In this document: piece by piece, positions 26,654 through 35,678 of the stretch | Layout: every line of letters starts with the position of its first letter | Position numbering within the stretch: position 1 is the first letter of the stretch | From: Flavobacteriaceae bacterium | GTDB lineage: Bacteria; Bacteroidota; Bacteroidia; Flavobacteriales; Flavobacteriaceae | Direction of reading: 5' to 3' | Assembly: GCA_947491985.1 (NCBI GenBank) | Contig: CANLLR010000002.1 | Span: forward strand, 62,001 to 126,000 | Length of the DNA stretch: 64,000 nucleotides | Program-made: the position numbers and the translations under genes | The notes under the pieces: generated by a model | Told to the model about the DNA's origin: nothing | Database searches by the model: none | Seen by the model: the letters and a program-made list of their open reading frames with translations, nothing else

Positions 26654-28126
26654 ATGTTCAAACATTTTATTACTCTCGAATGGAAAGCGTTATTCAGATC
26701 GGCTGGTGTCGGAATGACTATCGGGATAAAAATTTTAATGGGATTTTTAGCCGTTTATTTCATGGTCATTTATGTCTTATTGGGCGTAGGCGCATTTTAC
26801 ATTATTAAAGAGGAGCTTCATTTAGAACCACTTTCTACGGTTTGTAAGTACCTGATTTATTATTTAGTAATCGATTTGGTCGTGCGTTATTTTTTCCAAA
26901 AAATGCCCGTTTTGAACATTAAACCGTTATTGACTTTACCTATAAAAAAGAACGTCATAGTTCATTTTACATTGGGGAAAACAGTTTTATCTTTTTTTAA
27001 TTGGCTACATGCCTTTTTCTTTGTTCCGTTTTCAATTGCGTTGTTAGTGAATGGATATGATCCGCTGAAAGTAATTTTATGGAACATAGGAATAGCTGCT
27101 CTAATTTATGCCAACAATTTTATCAATGTTTTAATCAACAATAAAAACAGCGTTTTTTATTCTGTACTAGGTATCGTTGGCGGATTGGGATTGGCGCAAT
27201 ATTATAAAGTTTTCGACATTACAGTTTTTACACAACCTTTTTTTCAAGGAATGTATGAGATGAGTTATGTGTTTTTACTTCCAATTCTTGCGGTAGTCGG
27301 ATTGTATTATTTCGCCTTCGTATATTTTAAAAGTAATCTAAATTTAGACGAAGGGTTGGCCAAGAAAAGCGAGATTGCTAAAACTGAAAATTATACTTGG
27401 TTAAATCAATTTGGAACTTTAGGCACGTTTCTTAAAAACGACATTCGTTTATTAAAAAGAAACAAACGCTCCAGAACAACTGTAATAATGAGCGTCATCT
27501 TTATTTTTTATGGATTGCTTTTTTTTACACAAGCTATTGAGTCGTATCAAAATCCAGCCATGCAGGTCTTTGCTGGGATATTTGTTTCAGGTGGTTTTTT
27601 ATTTACTTTCGGACAATTCATTCCGAGTTGGGATAGTGCGTATTATCAGTTAATGATGAGTCAAAACATTCCTTACAAAGAATACATCAAATCGAAATGG
27701 TGGTTGATGGTTATCGCCACTGTAATTTCAACCATTTTGGCTTCGTTTTATTTATTTTTTGGAGTACATACCTACTTGTTAATTGTAGTGGGTGCAATTT
27801 TCAACATCGGAGTCAACTCGCATTTGGTAATGCTTGGCGGTGCTTATGTAAAAACACCTATCGATTTAACAACGGGTAAAGGAGCATTTGGCGACACGCA
27901 AGCGTTTAATATAAAAACCATGCTAATTGCAATTCCAAAATTAGGTATTCCGATGCTTTTGTATGCGTTGGGTTATTATGTGTTTTCACCCAATATCGGA
28001 TTGGTTTTTGTGGCTGGTGCTGGAATTTTAGGTTTTGCTTTCAGAAACTACATGTTTTCTAAGATTGAAAAAATCTACAAAACCGAGAAATACGCCACTA
28101 TCGCAGCTTACAAACAAAAAAATTAA
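26654..28126 (+). CDS. DUF5687 family ABC transporter permease
   Basis: A 490-residue inner-membrane protein with about 12 hydrophobic segments. It belongs to the Bacteroidota DUF5687 family, large permeases that pair with a separate ABC ATPase. Notable blocks are KHFITLEWKALFRSAG at the N-terminus and DIRLLKRNKRSRTTVIM before the second half, a coupling-helix-like arrangement. The ATPase gene follows after 53 bp, so the two should form an exporter. The substrate is unknown. Confidence 0.85.
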   Translation: MFKHFITLEWKALFRSAGVGMTIGIKILMGFLAVYFMVIYVLLGVGAFYIIKEELHLEPLSTVCKYLIYYLVIDLVVRYFFQKMPVLNIKPLLTLPIKKNVIVHFTLGKTVLSFFNWLHAFFFVPFSIALLVNGYDPLKVILWNIGIAALIYANNFINVLINNKNSVFYSVLGIVGGLGLAQYYKVFDITVFTQPFFQGMYEMSYVFLLPILAVVGLYYFAFVYFKSNLNLDEGLAKKSEIAKTENYTWLNQFGTLGTFLKNDIRLLKRNKRSRTTVIMSVIFIFYGLLFFTQAIESYQNPAMQVFAGIFVSGGFLFTFGQFIPSWDSAYYQLMMSQNIPYKEYIKSKWWLMVIATVISTILASFYLFFGVHTYLLIVVGAIFNIGVNSHLVMLGGAYVKTPIDLTTGKGAFGDTQAFNIKTMLIAIPKLGIPMLLYALGYYVFSPNIGLVFVAGAGILGFAFRNYMFSKIEKIYKTEKYATIAAYKQKN

Positions 28127-28179
28127 TTGGCGATTTCAAACAATCAAGTAACTAAATTAACAGTTAAACCCTATTCACA

Positions 28180-28878
28180 ATGATACAAGTCAACAACTTA
28201 TCCAAAACATATACCAATGGAGTTACCGTTTTGAATATTAATAATCTTGAAATTCCCCAAGGACAAAGCTTCGGTTTGGTCGGAAACAATGGCGCGGGAA
28301 AGACTACTTTTTTTAGTTTACTATTGGATTTGATTCAGCCTTCTACAGGCTTTATCAAAAATAAAAATGTACAAGTTAACACTAGAGAAGAGTGGAAACC
28401 ATTTACTTCGGCTTTTATCGATGAGAGTTTTTTAATAGGGTATTTAACAGCCGAAGAATATTTTTATTTCATTGGCGATTTACGTGGGCAAAATAAAGCC
28501 GATGTCGATGCGCTGTTAGCCAAACACGTGGAATTTTTTAATGGGGAAATCTTAAAAAGCAAAAAATACTTGCGCGATTTATCCAAAGGAAACATGAAAA
28601 AAGTCGGTATTATTGCCACTTTAATTGGAAATCCAGAAGTGGTTATTCTCGATGAGCCGTTCGCCAATTTAGACCCAACAACAGTCAACCGATTGAAAAA
28701 AATAATCAAAGAATTGTCTGACAATCCAAATGTTACCGTATTGGTTTCGTCGCACGATTTGGCGCACACTGTTGAGGTTTGCAACCGAATTGTGGCGTTA
28801 AATAAGGGTGAAATCGTGAAAGACATCCAAACATCTCCTGAAACATTAAAGGAATTGGAAAGCTTTTTTGCGGTTTAA
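28180..28878 (+). CDS. ABC transporter ATP-binding protein
   Basis: A 232-residue ABC ATPase. Walker A is GLVGNNGAGKTT (residues 32-43), the signature is LSKGNMKKVG in place of LSGGQ, Walker B is VVILDEPFANLDP, and the H-loop His is in SSHDL. All residues for ATP hydrolysis are present. It partners the DUF5687 permease encoded just upstream. The lysine-containing signature is common in exporters of this group. A GC-richer non-coding stretch follows the stop. Confidence 0.93.
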   Translation: MIQVNNLSKTYTNGVTVLNINNLEIPQGQSFGLVGNNGAGKTTFFSLLLDLIQPSTGFIKNKNVQVNTREEWKPFTSAFIDESFLIGYLTAEEYFYFIGDLRGQNKADVDALLAKHVEFFNGEILKSKKYLRDLSKGNMKKVGIIATLIGNPEVVILDEPFANLDPTTVNRLKKIIKELSDNPNVTVLVSSHDLAHTVEVCNRIVALNKGEIVKDIQTSPETLKELESFFAV

Positions 28879-28884
28879 AATAAA

Positions 28885-29150
28885 ACAATGGCGTGCACCC
28901 GATTGGTAAAAACTACGTTGGTTAACTTGTTTTTATCCATCGGTGTCGGGCAGTTTGCGCTACACGGTAGCTTGCTTCCATCCCTCACGCGACGCTTCAA
29001 TAAAACGTCACTTTTGTCCTCCAAATGGAAATACCTGAAGCCCACCGGGCTTTTATTCCGCTATAGCTCCATACAGTTCGACCTTTAGTCTCGGGTTTCC
29101 TCTTGCTATCACCCTAGGCGAAGCCGAACCCAGCAAAGCTAAATCTCTCG
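28885..29150. repeat. GC-richer non-coding repeat-like element
   Basis: The 377-bp gap between the ABC ATPase and sprE is mostly taken by a stretch visibly richer in G+C than its surroundings, with short hairpins including aagccc/gggctt near 29039-29055, a stem also present at 22946-22960. A 66-codon frame across it looks like repeat-encoded noise. It resembles dispersed intergenic repeats I know from Flavobacterium genomes; a database comparison is needed to confirm. The last 100 bp before sprE are plain A/T-rich DNA. Confidence 0.5.
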
Positions 29151-29210
29151 CAAAAAAATCACTATTTATTTCACTATATCAAAAAGAAACGTATTTTTAC
29201 CAGTCAATTA

Positions 29211-29231
29211 TACTAAAATCAACTTTTAGTA
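29211..29231. promoter_or_regulatory. 8-bp inverted repeat upstream of sprE
   Basis: TACTAAAA-tcaac-TTTTAGTA, a perfect hairpin or operator-like element 24 bp before the sprE start. No T tract follows. Function unknown. Confidence 0.4.
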
Positions 29232-29255
29232 GTTAATGAATAAAACGTTTTTACT

Positions 29256-32063
29256 TTGAAAACCGCTACCTTTAAACACCTTTTACTAGGAGTATTCTTC
29301 CTTTTTTTAGTGGCATGTTCCACTAAAAGAAACACTTTTGTTTCTAGAAATTCTCATGCGTTAAGCACCAAATACAACATTCTTTACAATGGTGGAATAG
29401 CTCTTGATAAAGGCATTACCGATTTAAAATCGGGTTACAACGATAATTATTGGGAACTTTTACCCGTTGAGCGCATGCAAGTTTCTAAAGAGGCAATTTT
29501 ACCAGGTCAAAAAAAGAACGCCAATTTTGAAAGAGCGGAAGATAAAGCCACAAAATCCATCCAAAAGCATTCAATGAATATAGATGGTGGCGAAAAAAAC
29601 CCTCAAATGGACGAAGCGCATTTAATGTTAGGAAAGTCTCGATATTACGACCAACGTTTTGTTCCTGCACTAGAAGCTTTCAATTATGTGCTCTACAAAT
29701 ATCCAAATAGTGATAAGATTTATGAGGTAAAAATTTGGAGAGAAAAAACCAACATGCGTCTTGAAAACGACGCTTTAGCTGTTACCAATCTCAGAAAACT
29801 GCTAAAAGAAATTAAATTTAAAGACCAAATTTTTGCCGATGCCAATGCTACTCTAGCGCAAGCTTTTTTAAATTTAAAAGAAAAAGATAGCGCTATTGCC
29901 AAGTTAAAATTGGCTAGAGAATTCACAAAAGAAAACGAAGAAGAAGCGCGTTACAATTTTATTTTGGGACAGCTATACGAAGACTTAGGTTATAAAGACA
30001 GTGCGTATGTGGCGTATCAAAACATTGTTGATATGAAGCGCAAATCGGCGCGTCAATATGTAATTCACGCTCATATTAGACAATCGAAACAATTTGATTT
30101 TGAAAATGGTGACACATTGGCTTTTATAAAAAAATATAAGGGGTTTTTGAAAGACAGAGATAATCGTCCGTTTCTAGATGTTTTAAATCATGAAATGGCT
30201 TTGTTTTACGACAAGAATAAGAAATACGATGTGGCTCAAAAATACTATAACACTTCTTTAAAAGCGAAGTCCAATGATCCGTATTTAGTTGCGTCTAATT
30301 ATCGAAATTTAGCCGATATTTCGTTTAATAAAGCCAAATATGTAACCGCAGGAAAATACTTTGATAGCACATTAACCAATCTTAAACCAAGAACGAGAGA
30401 GTTTAAATTAATTCAAAAGAAAAGAGAAAATCTTGAAGATGTTATCAAATACGAAGCGATTGCTCAAACAGGAGATAGTATATTGAAGATTACTGCAATG
30501 TCAGAAAAAGATAGAGAAAACTATTATGCTTCTTTTATTGAAAAATTAAAAAAAGAAGATGAAATTTTGAAGAAACGTCTAGAAAAAGAACAAGCAAATG
30601 CTCAAAACCAATCGAACAAAGATGGCGCAGAAAGTTCAAGCGGAAAAAGCAATGTTGCTTCAGAATCCTATGCTACATCCAAAGAGCAAAGTCTTTCATC
30701 ATCAAACTCAAGTAATGTTGCTTTCACCTCAAAGCCTGGAGATTTTTATTTCTATAATGCAACTACAGTAGCTCTTGGTAAAAAAGATTTTATATCAAAA
30801 TGGGGCAAAAGAGCGCATGGAGCCAATTGGCGATTGTCTGATGAAGAAAACAAAAACGACAGTAATGAGGATGAAAACAGTTCAGCGAAGGCAGACGAAA
30901 TCGACCAAAGATATACCACTTCTTTTTACTTGAATCGACTTCCAACCAATCAATCAGTATTAGATAGTATCGCCAAAGAAAGAAATTTTGCTTATTATCA
31001 ATTGGGTGTGATATATAAAGAAAAATTTAAGGAGTACCCACGAGCTGCCGCTAAACTTGAAAAACTATTTGAATACAATCCAGAAGAGCGGCTTGTTCTT
31101 CCTTCGATGTATAATTTGTATAAAATTTATCAAATTATCGATCCTGTAAAGGCAGAGGAAATGAAAAACAATATTATAGCTCAATATCCCGATTCAAGAT
31201 ATGCGCAGTTATTGAGTAATAATGCCATCAATCTAGGATTAGGGACACCAGAGGAAGCCTACAATAAATTGTATAGAGAATATGAAAAAGGCAATTATCG
31301 TGAAACACTTGTACAAACTGATATAGCTATTGTTCAATTTACAGGTGAAGAAATGCTTTCAAAATACGAATTGTTGAAAGCCAACTTAATTGGAAAATTA
31401 TATGGTTTAACAGAATATAAAAAGGCCTTAAATTTTGTTGCTTTATCGTATCCAAATTCTGCAGAAGGTAAAGACACAGAAAAATTCATTACTAATAGAA
31501 TTCCGCAATTGGAAGCGTTGTATTTTAATGATGCGCCACCAACAAGCTGGAAAATCATTTACCAGCCCAAATCACTTGACGAAAAAGAATCCAAACCATT
31601 ACTTGACAAATTAACCAAATTTATTAAAGAGCGGTCTGTCGACAAATTAACTGTTTCAACTGATATTTATACTAAAGAAAGAAACCTTATTCTTATTCAC
31701 GGTATCAACAATGAAGATACTGCCAAAGGAATAGCACAAGTTCTGAAAGAGTATAAAGAATACAAAATTCAAGATGTTTCGGTTGTTATATCTAGTGAAA
31801 ATTATAAAATAGTTCAGGTTTTTAAAAATTTGGATGAGTATGTTTTAGGAAGTGGACCAACATTTGAACCAAAACAAAAACCAGAAATTGTTATTCCGAA
31901 AGAAGATCCTAAACCTGTTTTACAGCAGCTAAAACAAGAAGAAATACAAGAACAGTCGGAAGAGGAAAGCATCAAAGCATCAAAGAATAACAATCCGCCA
32001 GATTCTGAATCTTCACCTAAGAGTTTGTCATCTCCTTCAGCACCGCCAACTAAAAGAGGGTAG
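29256..32063 (+). CDS. sprE: SprE/PorW-like TPR lipoprotein for gliding motility and type IX secretion
   Basis: A 935-residue lipoprotein: signal MKTATFKHLLLGVFFLFLVAC with Cys21 in an LVAC lipobox. The body is built of TPR-like helical repeats (for example AHLMLGKSRYYDQRFVPALE and ARYNFILGQLYEDLGYKDSA), a low-complexity Ser/Asn/Glu stretch near residues 440-480, more TPRs, and a Glu/Pro/Ser-rich tail. The match to SprE (PorW), an accessory of the T9SS machine, rests on the N-terminus, layout, and its position before bactofilin and atp genes. Start is TTG: no ATG precedes the signal and an in-frame stop lies five codons upstream. Confidence 0.85.
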   Translation: MKTATFKHLLLGVFFLFLVACSTKRNTFVSRNSHALSTKYNILYNGGIALDKGITDLKSGYNDNYWELLPVERMQVSKEAILPGQKKNANFERAEDKATKSIQKHSMNIDGGEKNPQMDEAHLMLGKSRYYDQRFVPALEAFNYVLYKYPNSDKIYEVKIWREKTNMRLENDALAVTNLRKLLKEIKFKDQIFADANATLAQAFLNLKEKDSAIAKLKLAREFTKENEEEARYNFILGQLYEDLGYKDSAYVAYQNIVDMKRKSARQYVIHAHIRQSKQFDFENGDTLAFIKKYKGFLKDRDNRPFLDVLNHEMALFYDKNKKYDVAQKYYNTSLKAKSNDPYLVASNYRNLADISFNKAKYVTAGKYFDSTLTNLKPRTREFKLIQKKRENLEDVIKYEAIAQTGDSILKITAMSEKDRENYYASFIEKLKKEDEILKKRLEKEQANAQNQSNKDGAESSSGKSNVASESYATSKEQSLSSSNSSNVAFTSKPGDFYFYNATTVALGKKDFISKWGKRAHGANWRLSDEENKNDSNEDENSSAKADEIDQRYTTSFYLNRLPTNQSVLDSIAKERNFAYYQLGVIYKEKFKEYPRAAAKLEKLFEYNPEERLVLPSMYNLYKIYQIIDPVKAEEMKNNIIAQYPDSRYAQLLSNNAINLGLGTPEEAYNKLYREYEKGNYRETLVQTDIAIVQFTGEEMLSKYELLKANLIGKLYGLTEYKKALNFVALSYPNSAEGKDTEKFITNRIPQLEALYFNDAPPTSWKIIYQPKSLDEKESKPLLDKLTKFIKERSVDKLTVSTDIYTKERNLILIHGINNEDTAKGIAQVLKEYKEYKIQDVSVVISSENYKIVQVFKNLDEYVLGSGPTFEPKQKPEIVIPKEDPKPVLQQLKQEEIQEQSEEESIKASKNNNPPDSESSPKSLSSPSAPPTKRG

Positions 32064-32065
32064 TT

Positions 32066-32470
32066 ATGTTTGATAATAAACCAAAATCGTACACCGATCT
32101 TTTAGGCAAAACCAACAGAATAGTTGAAGGAACAACTATAAATGGGCACATTGTTTCGCCTGCAGACTTTCGTTTAGATGGCCATTTAATAGGCAACTTT
32201 CAATCTAAAGGAAAAATAGTTATCGGCCCGGCTGGAAGTGTTAAAGGAGATATTGTCTGCAAAAATGCTGATATTGAAGGCAAATTTGAAGGCAAAATAC
32301 AAGTTGCTGAAATTTTAAACATCAAAGCAAAAGCGGTTATTCATGGCGAAGTAATTTGCGGAAAACTTGCTGTCGAACCAGGAGCCGAATTCAGCGCAAC
32401 GTGCATAATGAGATCATCTCATAAATCTATTTCAAGTAACGGACAAGCTGCAGAAGAAAAGACAACTTGA
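32066..32470 (+). CDS. Bactofilin family polymer-forming protein
   Basis: A 134-residue protein with a short disordered start and a central right-handed beta-helix typical of bactofilins: repeated hydrophobic turns such as TTINGHIVSPADFRLDGHLIG, GKIVIGPAGSVKGDIVC and ADIEGKFEGKIQV. It polymerises without nucleotide, usually on the inner membrane, and acts in shape or positioning of envelope machines. It starts two bases after sprE, so translation is probably coupled, which suggests a link to the T9SS or gliding apparatus or merely a shared transcript. Confidence 0.92.
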   Translation: MFDNKPKSYTDLLGKTNRIVEGTTINGHIVSPADFRLDGHLIGNFQSKGKIVIGPAGSVKGDIVCKNADIEGKFEGKIQVAEILNIKAKAVIHGEVICGKLAVEPGAEFSATCIMRSSHKSISSNGQAAEEKTT

Positions 32471-32473
32471 TTC

Positions 32474-32713
32474 ATGTCAAATGAAAATAACAAAAAACCA
32501 ATGGCTGAGTATGCACGATATTCCAGTATCGGAATACAAATGTTTATCATTATTGGATTAGGAACTTTTGTTGGAGTCAAATTGGATGAAAAGTATCCAA
32601 ACAAAAACGATTTATTTACTATTATTTTTTCATTATCCTCTGTACTTATTGCCATATTTTATGTAATAAAACGAATACTTGCCATGGCAAAAGAGGAAAA
32701 AGAAAATCAATGA
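32474..32713 (+). CDS. AtpZ/AtpI-like membrane protein
   Basis: A 79-residue protein with two hydrophobic hairpin segments (IGIQMFIIIGLGTFVGVKLD and LFTIIFSLSSVLIAIFYVIK) and a GVKLDEKYP turn, the pattern of the AtpZ/AtpI family that helps c-ring assembly or Mg2+ handling of the ATP synthase. It leads the atp genes and overlaps the next gene by four bases (ATGA). Family call is firm; the exact subfamily is not. Confidence 0.85.
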   Translation: MSNENNKKPMAEYARYSSIGIQMFIIIGLGTFVGVKLDEKYPNKNDLFTIIFSLSSVLIAIFYVIKRILAMAKEEKENQ

Positions 32714-33108
32714 AAGCATTTTTAAAAACACAAATTCAGGTAGTGATACAAAGTATTTTAATTACTTTTATTTTGTATTTTATACACCACACAGTCTTCT
32801 TTAATGTGCTTCCAAATGTATTGCTTATTGTGGCATTATTCAAGATATATCTTTTTCATTTTTTAGTTACAACGGTAATTATCCTCATTATAAGTTATAA
32901 ACAATTTCAGGGTTATCTGAGCGTTTTCAATCTTTTCATTTTTTTCACAATGCTAAAGATGCTTCTTGTGGTTGTTTTTTTACTCCCAGTTTTCCTCTCC
33001 GATATGAAGAATAGAAACTATGATGTTTTTAATTTTTTTATACCGTATTTCATCTATCTTACTTTCGAAGTTTATTCCATCAGCAAACTACTTCAGAAAC
33101 AGAAGTAA
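32710..33108 (+). CDS. Small membrane protein in the ATP synthase operon
   Basis: A 132-residue protein with four hydrophobic segments and no recognisable catalytic motif. It overlaps the AtpZ-like gene and precedes atpB, where other bacteria keep a second AtpI-type gene. I do not recognise the family with certainty; a role as an assembly factor for the F0 sector is an inference from position and topology. Confidence 0.7.
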   Translation: MKAFLKTQIQVVIQSILITFILYFIHHTVFFNVLPNVLLIVALFKIYLFHFLVTTVIILIISYKQFQGYLSVFNLFIFFTMLKMLLVVVFLLPVFLSDMKNRNYDVFNFFIPYFIYLTFEVYSISKLLQKQK

Positions 33109-33142
33109 GTAATAAAAGTACAATTTAGAAATATTTAAAAAA

Positions 33143-33176
33143 TTAAAGCAAAAATATTTTTGACATTTTGCTTTAA
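33143..33176. promoter_or_regulatory. 11-bp inverted repeat around the atpB -33 box
   Basis: TTAAAGCAAAA (33143-33153) and TTTTGCTTTAA (33166-33176) are perfect inverted copies with a 12-bp spacer that contains the -33 TTTG of the atpB promoter. This is the position expected for an operator. A terminator for the upstream gene is less likely as there is no T tract. Confidence 0.55.
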
Positions 33177-33190
33177 ACTATGTACATTTG
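33159..33190 (+). promoter_or_regulatory. Promoter of atpBEFHAG
   Basis: TTTG (33159-33162), a 20-bp spacer and TACATTTG (33183-33190): an excellent Bacteroidota promoter. Transcription would start near 33196, about 30 bases before the atpB ATG. Confidence 0.75.
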
Positions 33191-33227
33191 CACAAAATTT
33201 AAAGAAGGGTATAAATAAATTTAAAAA

Positions 33228-34310
33228 ATGAAATTAAGCAACCTTACAAGAGCCGTTTATTCAATAATCTTTATACTTATATCATCACTTGGACATGCAT
33301 CTGATTCAAAAGAAGCGTCTGAAGGCGAAAAATTTGACGCCAAGGAAATGATCATGCATCACGTTAAGGATGCGCATGAGTTTCACATACTAGATTGGAA
33401 TGGAAAACCAATTTCATTGTCGTTGCCCATAATACTTTATGATAAAAACCTTACCGTGTTTAGTTCGGGTGAGTTTCACCATGATGATTCAGGAAGTCAT
33501 ATTGTTGAAAAAAACGGATATAAATACGTTAAACTTCATGAAAAAATTTATCAGTTAAATGCTGGTGAAACGAAGTTAAATCTAGATGATAAGCATCATC
33601 CAGTTAATGCGTCAACACCTTATGATTTTTCTATAACTAGAAACGTATTTATGATGTGGGTTTCTGTACTAGTGCTTTTGGTACTATTTATAGCTTCTGC
33701 ACGAAAATACAAAAACAAAGATTATCAAAAATCATTAGGAATTGCTGGATTTGTGGAGCCTTTAATTTTATTTGTAAGAGATGAAATTGCACGACCAATG
33801 ATTGGAGAAAAAAGATACAAAAGGTACATGCCTTATTTATTGACCGTTTTCTTCTTTATTTGGATTAACAATATTTTCGGATTGATTCCAATTCTCAATG
33901 GAGCCAATTTAAGTGGTAATATTGCATTTACATTGGTTTTAGCGACGTTCACATTTATTATAACTACTTTTAGTGGAAACAAGAATTATTGGAAACACAT
34001 CTTTTGGATGCCTGGAGTTCCTATTCCTATGAAAATATTTTTGATGCCAATTGAATTAATTGGAATCTTTACCAAACCAATTTCCTTAATGATTCGATTA
34101 TTTGCCAACATTACAGCTGGTCACATTATCATTTTGGCATTGATGTCACTAATTTTTATTTTCAAAAGTATTGCAGTTGCACCGGTATCTGTAGCGTTTT
34201 CATTATTTATTACAGTAATCGAAATTGTTGTAACAGCAATACAAGCATACATATTTACAATTTTGTCAGCCCTTTATTTTGGTATGGCAACAGAAGAAGA
34301 GCATCATTAA
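33228..34310 (+). CDS. atpB: ATP synthase F0 subunit a
   Basis: Proton-channel subunit. The 360 residues include a Sec-like N-terminal signal (SIIFILISSLGHA), an extra periplasmic domain of about 120 residues rich in His and Asp as is usual in Bacteroidota, then five to six membrane helices. The essential arginine lies in PISLMIRLFANITAGHIII. The C-terminus ends ALYFGMATEEEHH. It has its own promoter and starts the coupled set with atpE 19 bp downstream. Confidence 0.97.
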   Translation: MKLSNLTRAVYSIIFILISSLGHASDSKEASEGEKFDAKEMIMHHVKDAHEFHILDWNGKPISLSLPIILYDKNLTVFSSGEFHHDDSGSHIVEKNGYKYVKLHEKIYQLNAGETKLNLDDKHHPVNASTPYDFSITRNVFMMWVSVLVLLVLFIASARKYKNKDYQKSLGIAGFVEPLILFVRDEIARPMIGEKRYKRYMPYLLTVFFFIWINNIFGLIPILNGANLSGNIAFTLVLATFTFIITTFSGNKNYWKHIFWMPGVPIPMKIFLMPIELIGIFTKPISLMIRLFANITAGHIIILALMSLIFIFKSIAVAPVSVAFSLFITVIEIVVTAIQAYIFTILSALYFGMATEEEHH

Positions 34311-34314
34311 TTAA

Positions 34315-34539
<225 letters not shown>

Positions 34540-34560
34540 TCCAAGAAAGAAAAACAAGAA

Positions 34561-34591
34561 ATACAGTAGTAACGGTTGGTTGCTACTGTAT
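34561..34591 (+). terminator. Hairpin between atpE and atpF
   Basis: ATACAGTAG and CTACTGTAT form a 9-bp stem with a 13-base loop, followed by a short T run (cttttaaatt). It may be a leaky terminator or an RNA stabiliser that gives more subunit c message than downstream message. Confidence 0.5.
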
Positions 34592-34621
34592 CTTTTAAAT
34601 TAATTAAAAAAACATAAAGAA

Positions 34622-35116
34622 ATGGATTTAGTAACACCCGGACTTGGACTAATATTTTGGTCAGTACTTACTTTTTTATTCTTATTATTTATACTCAGAA
34701 AATTTGCTTGGAAACCAATTTTGGATGCCGTAAACGAAAGAGAAGAAGGAATCAAAAACGCTTTGTTATCTGCTGAAAATGCAAAAAAAGATATGCAAAA
34801 TCTAAAATCAGATAACGAGAAATTGTTAGCCAAAGCTAGAGCAGAACGAGATGCTATGATGAAAGAAGCACGTGAAATCAAAGATAAAATGATTAACGAT
34901 GCCAAATCGGAAGCACAACTTTCTGGAGAAAAAATGATTGCGCAAGCGAAAGTTGCTATCGAAAGCGAAAAAAATGCTGCGATGGCCGAATTGAAAAATC
35001 AAGTTTCTTCTTTATCATTAGAAATCGCAGAAAAAGTATTAAGAGACGAATTATCTAACAAAGATTCTCAAACTAAATTAGTTGAGAAAATGTTGGGCGA
35101 GGCTAAATTAAATTAA
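34622..35116 (+). CDS. atpF: ATP synthase F0 subunit b
   Basis: Peripheral stalk subunit of 164 residues: one N-terminal membrane helix (LGLIFWSVLTFLFLLFIL), then a long charged helix with heptad character from about residue 35 to the end. The conserved RKFAWKPILDAVNEREEGI marks the family. Six bases after its stop atpH begins. Confidence 0.96.
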   Translation: MDLVTPGLGLIFWSVLTFLFLLFILRKFAWKPILDAVNEREEGIKNALLSAENAKKDMQNLKSDNEKLLAKARAERDAMMKEAREIKDKMINDAKSEAQLSGEKMIAQAKVAIESEKNAAMAELKNQVSSLSLEIAEKVLRDELSNKDSQTKLVEKMLGEAKLN

Positions 35117-35121
35117 TCGTT

Positions 35122-35655
35122 ATGATAGGAAATAGAGCAGCGATTCGATATGCAAAAGCCATCCTTGATTTGGCCATTTCAAAAAATGCTTCAGTTCAAG
35201 TAAATGACGACATGATTTTAGTTGCATCAACTGTTAATGGTAATCAAGAATTGAATGGTTTTATTCAAAATCCTACTATTAGTGTTGATGTAAAAGAAAA
35301 TGCTTTATTAGAAGTTTTTGCAGCTGTTAATCCAGTAACCAAAAGTCTTTTTCACTTACTATTTGTAAACAAAAGATTTGAAATTTTAGAAGGCATCGCC
35401 AACAATTACAAACAATTGTTTGATCAAATGAATGGCGTTGAATTGGCAAAAGTAACCACAGCAATCCCTATGGATGCCGATTTAGAAGCAAAAATCATGG
35501 CGAAAATTGCTACATTTTCAAACAAAAAAATAACTATTGAAAATACCGTTGACCCATCCATTATAGGAGGATTTATCCTTCGAATAGGTGACCAACAATA
35601 CAATGCATCTGTTGCAAATAGATTGCAAGAATTAAAACGTGAGTTTAGTAATTAA
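35122..35655 (+). CDS. atpH: ATP synthase F1 subunit delta
   Basis: Links F1 to the b stalk. 177 residues, N-terminal helical domain (RAAIRYAKAILDLAISKN) and the C-terminal family motif DPSIIGGFILRIGDQQYNAS. Placed between atpF and atpA as in most bacteria, with short gaps on both sides. Confidence 0.95.
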   Translation: MIGNRAAIRYAKAILDLAISKNASVQVNDDMILVASTVNGNQELNGFIQNPTISVDVKENALLEVFAAVNPVTKSLFHLLFVNKRFEILEGIANNYKQLFDQMNGVELAKVTTAIPMDADLEAKIMAKIATFSNKKITIENTVDPSIIGGFILRIGDQQYNASVANRLQELKREFSN

Positions 35656-35678
35656 TATACCATTAAAGATATATCAAA

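Noticed and set aside
28888..29088. 66-codon plus-strand frame behind the ABC ATPase
   Set aside because: It lies in the GC-richer repeat-like element, has no domain or upstream start signals, and looks like chance coding in a repeat.
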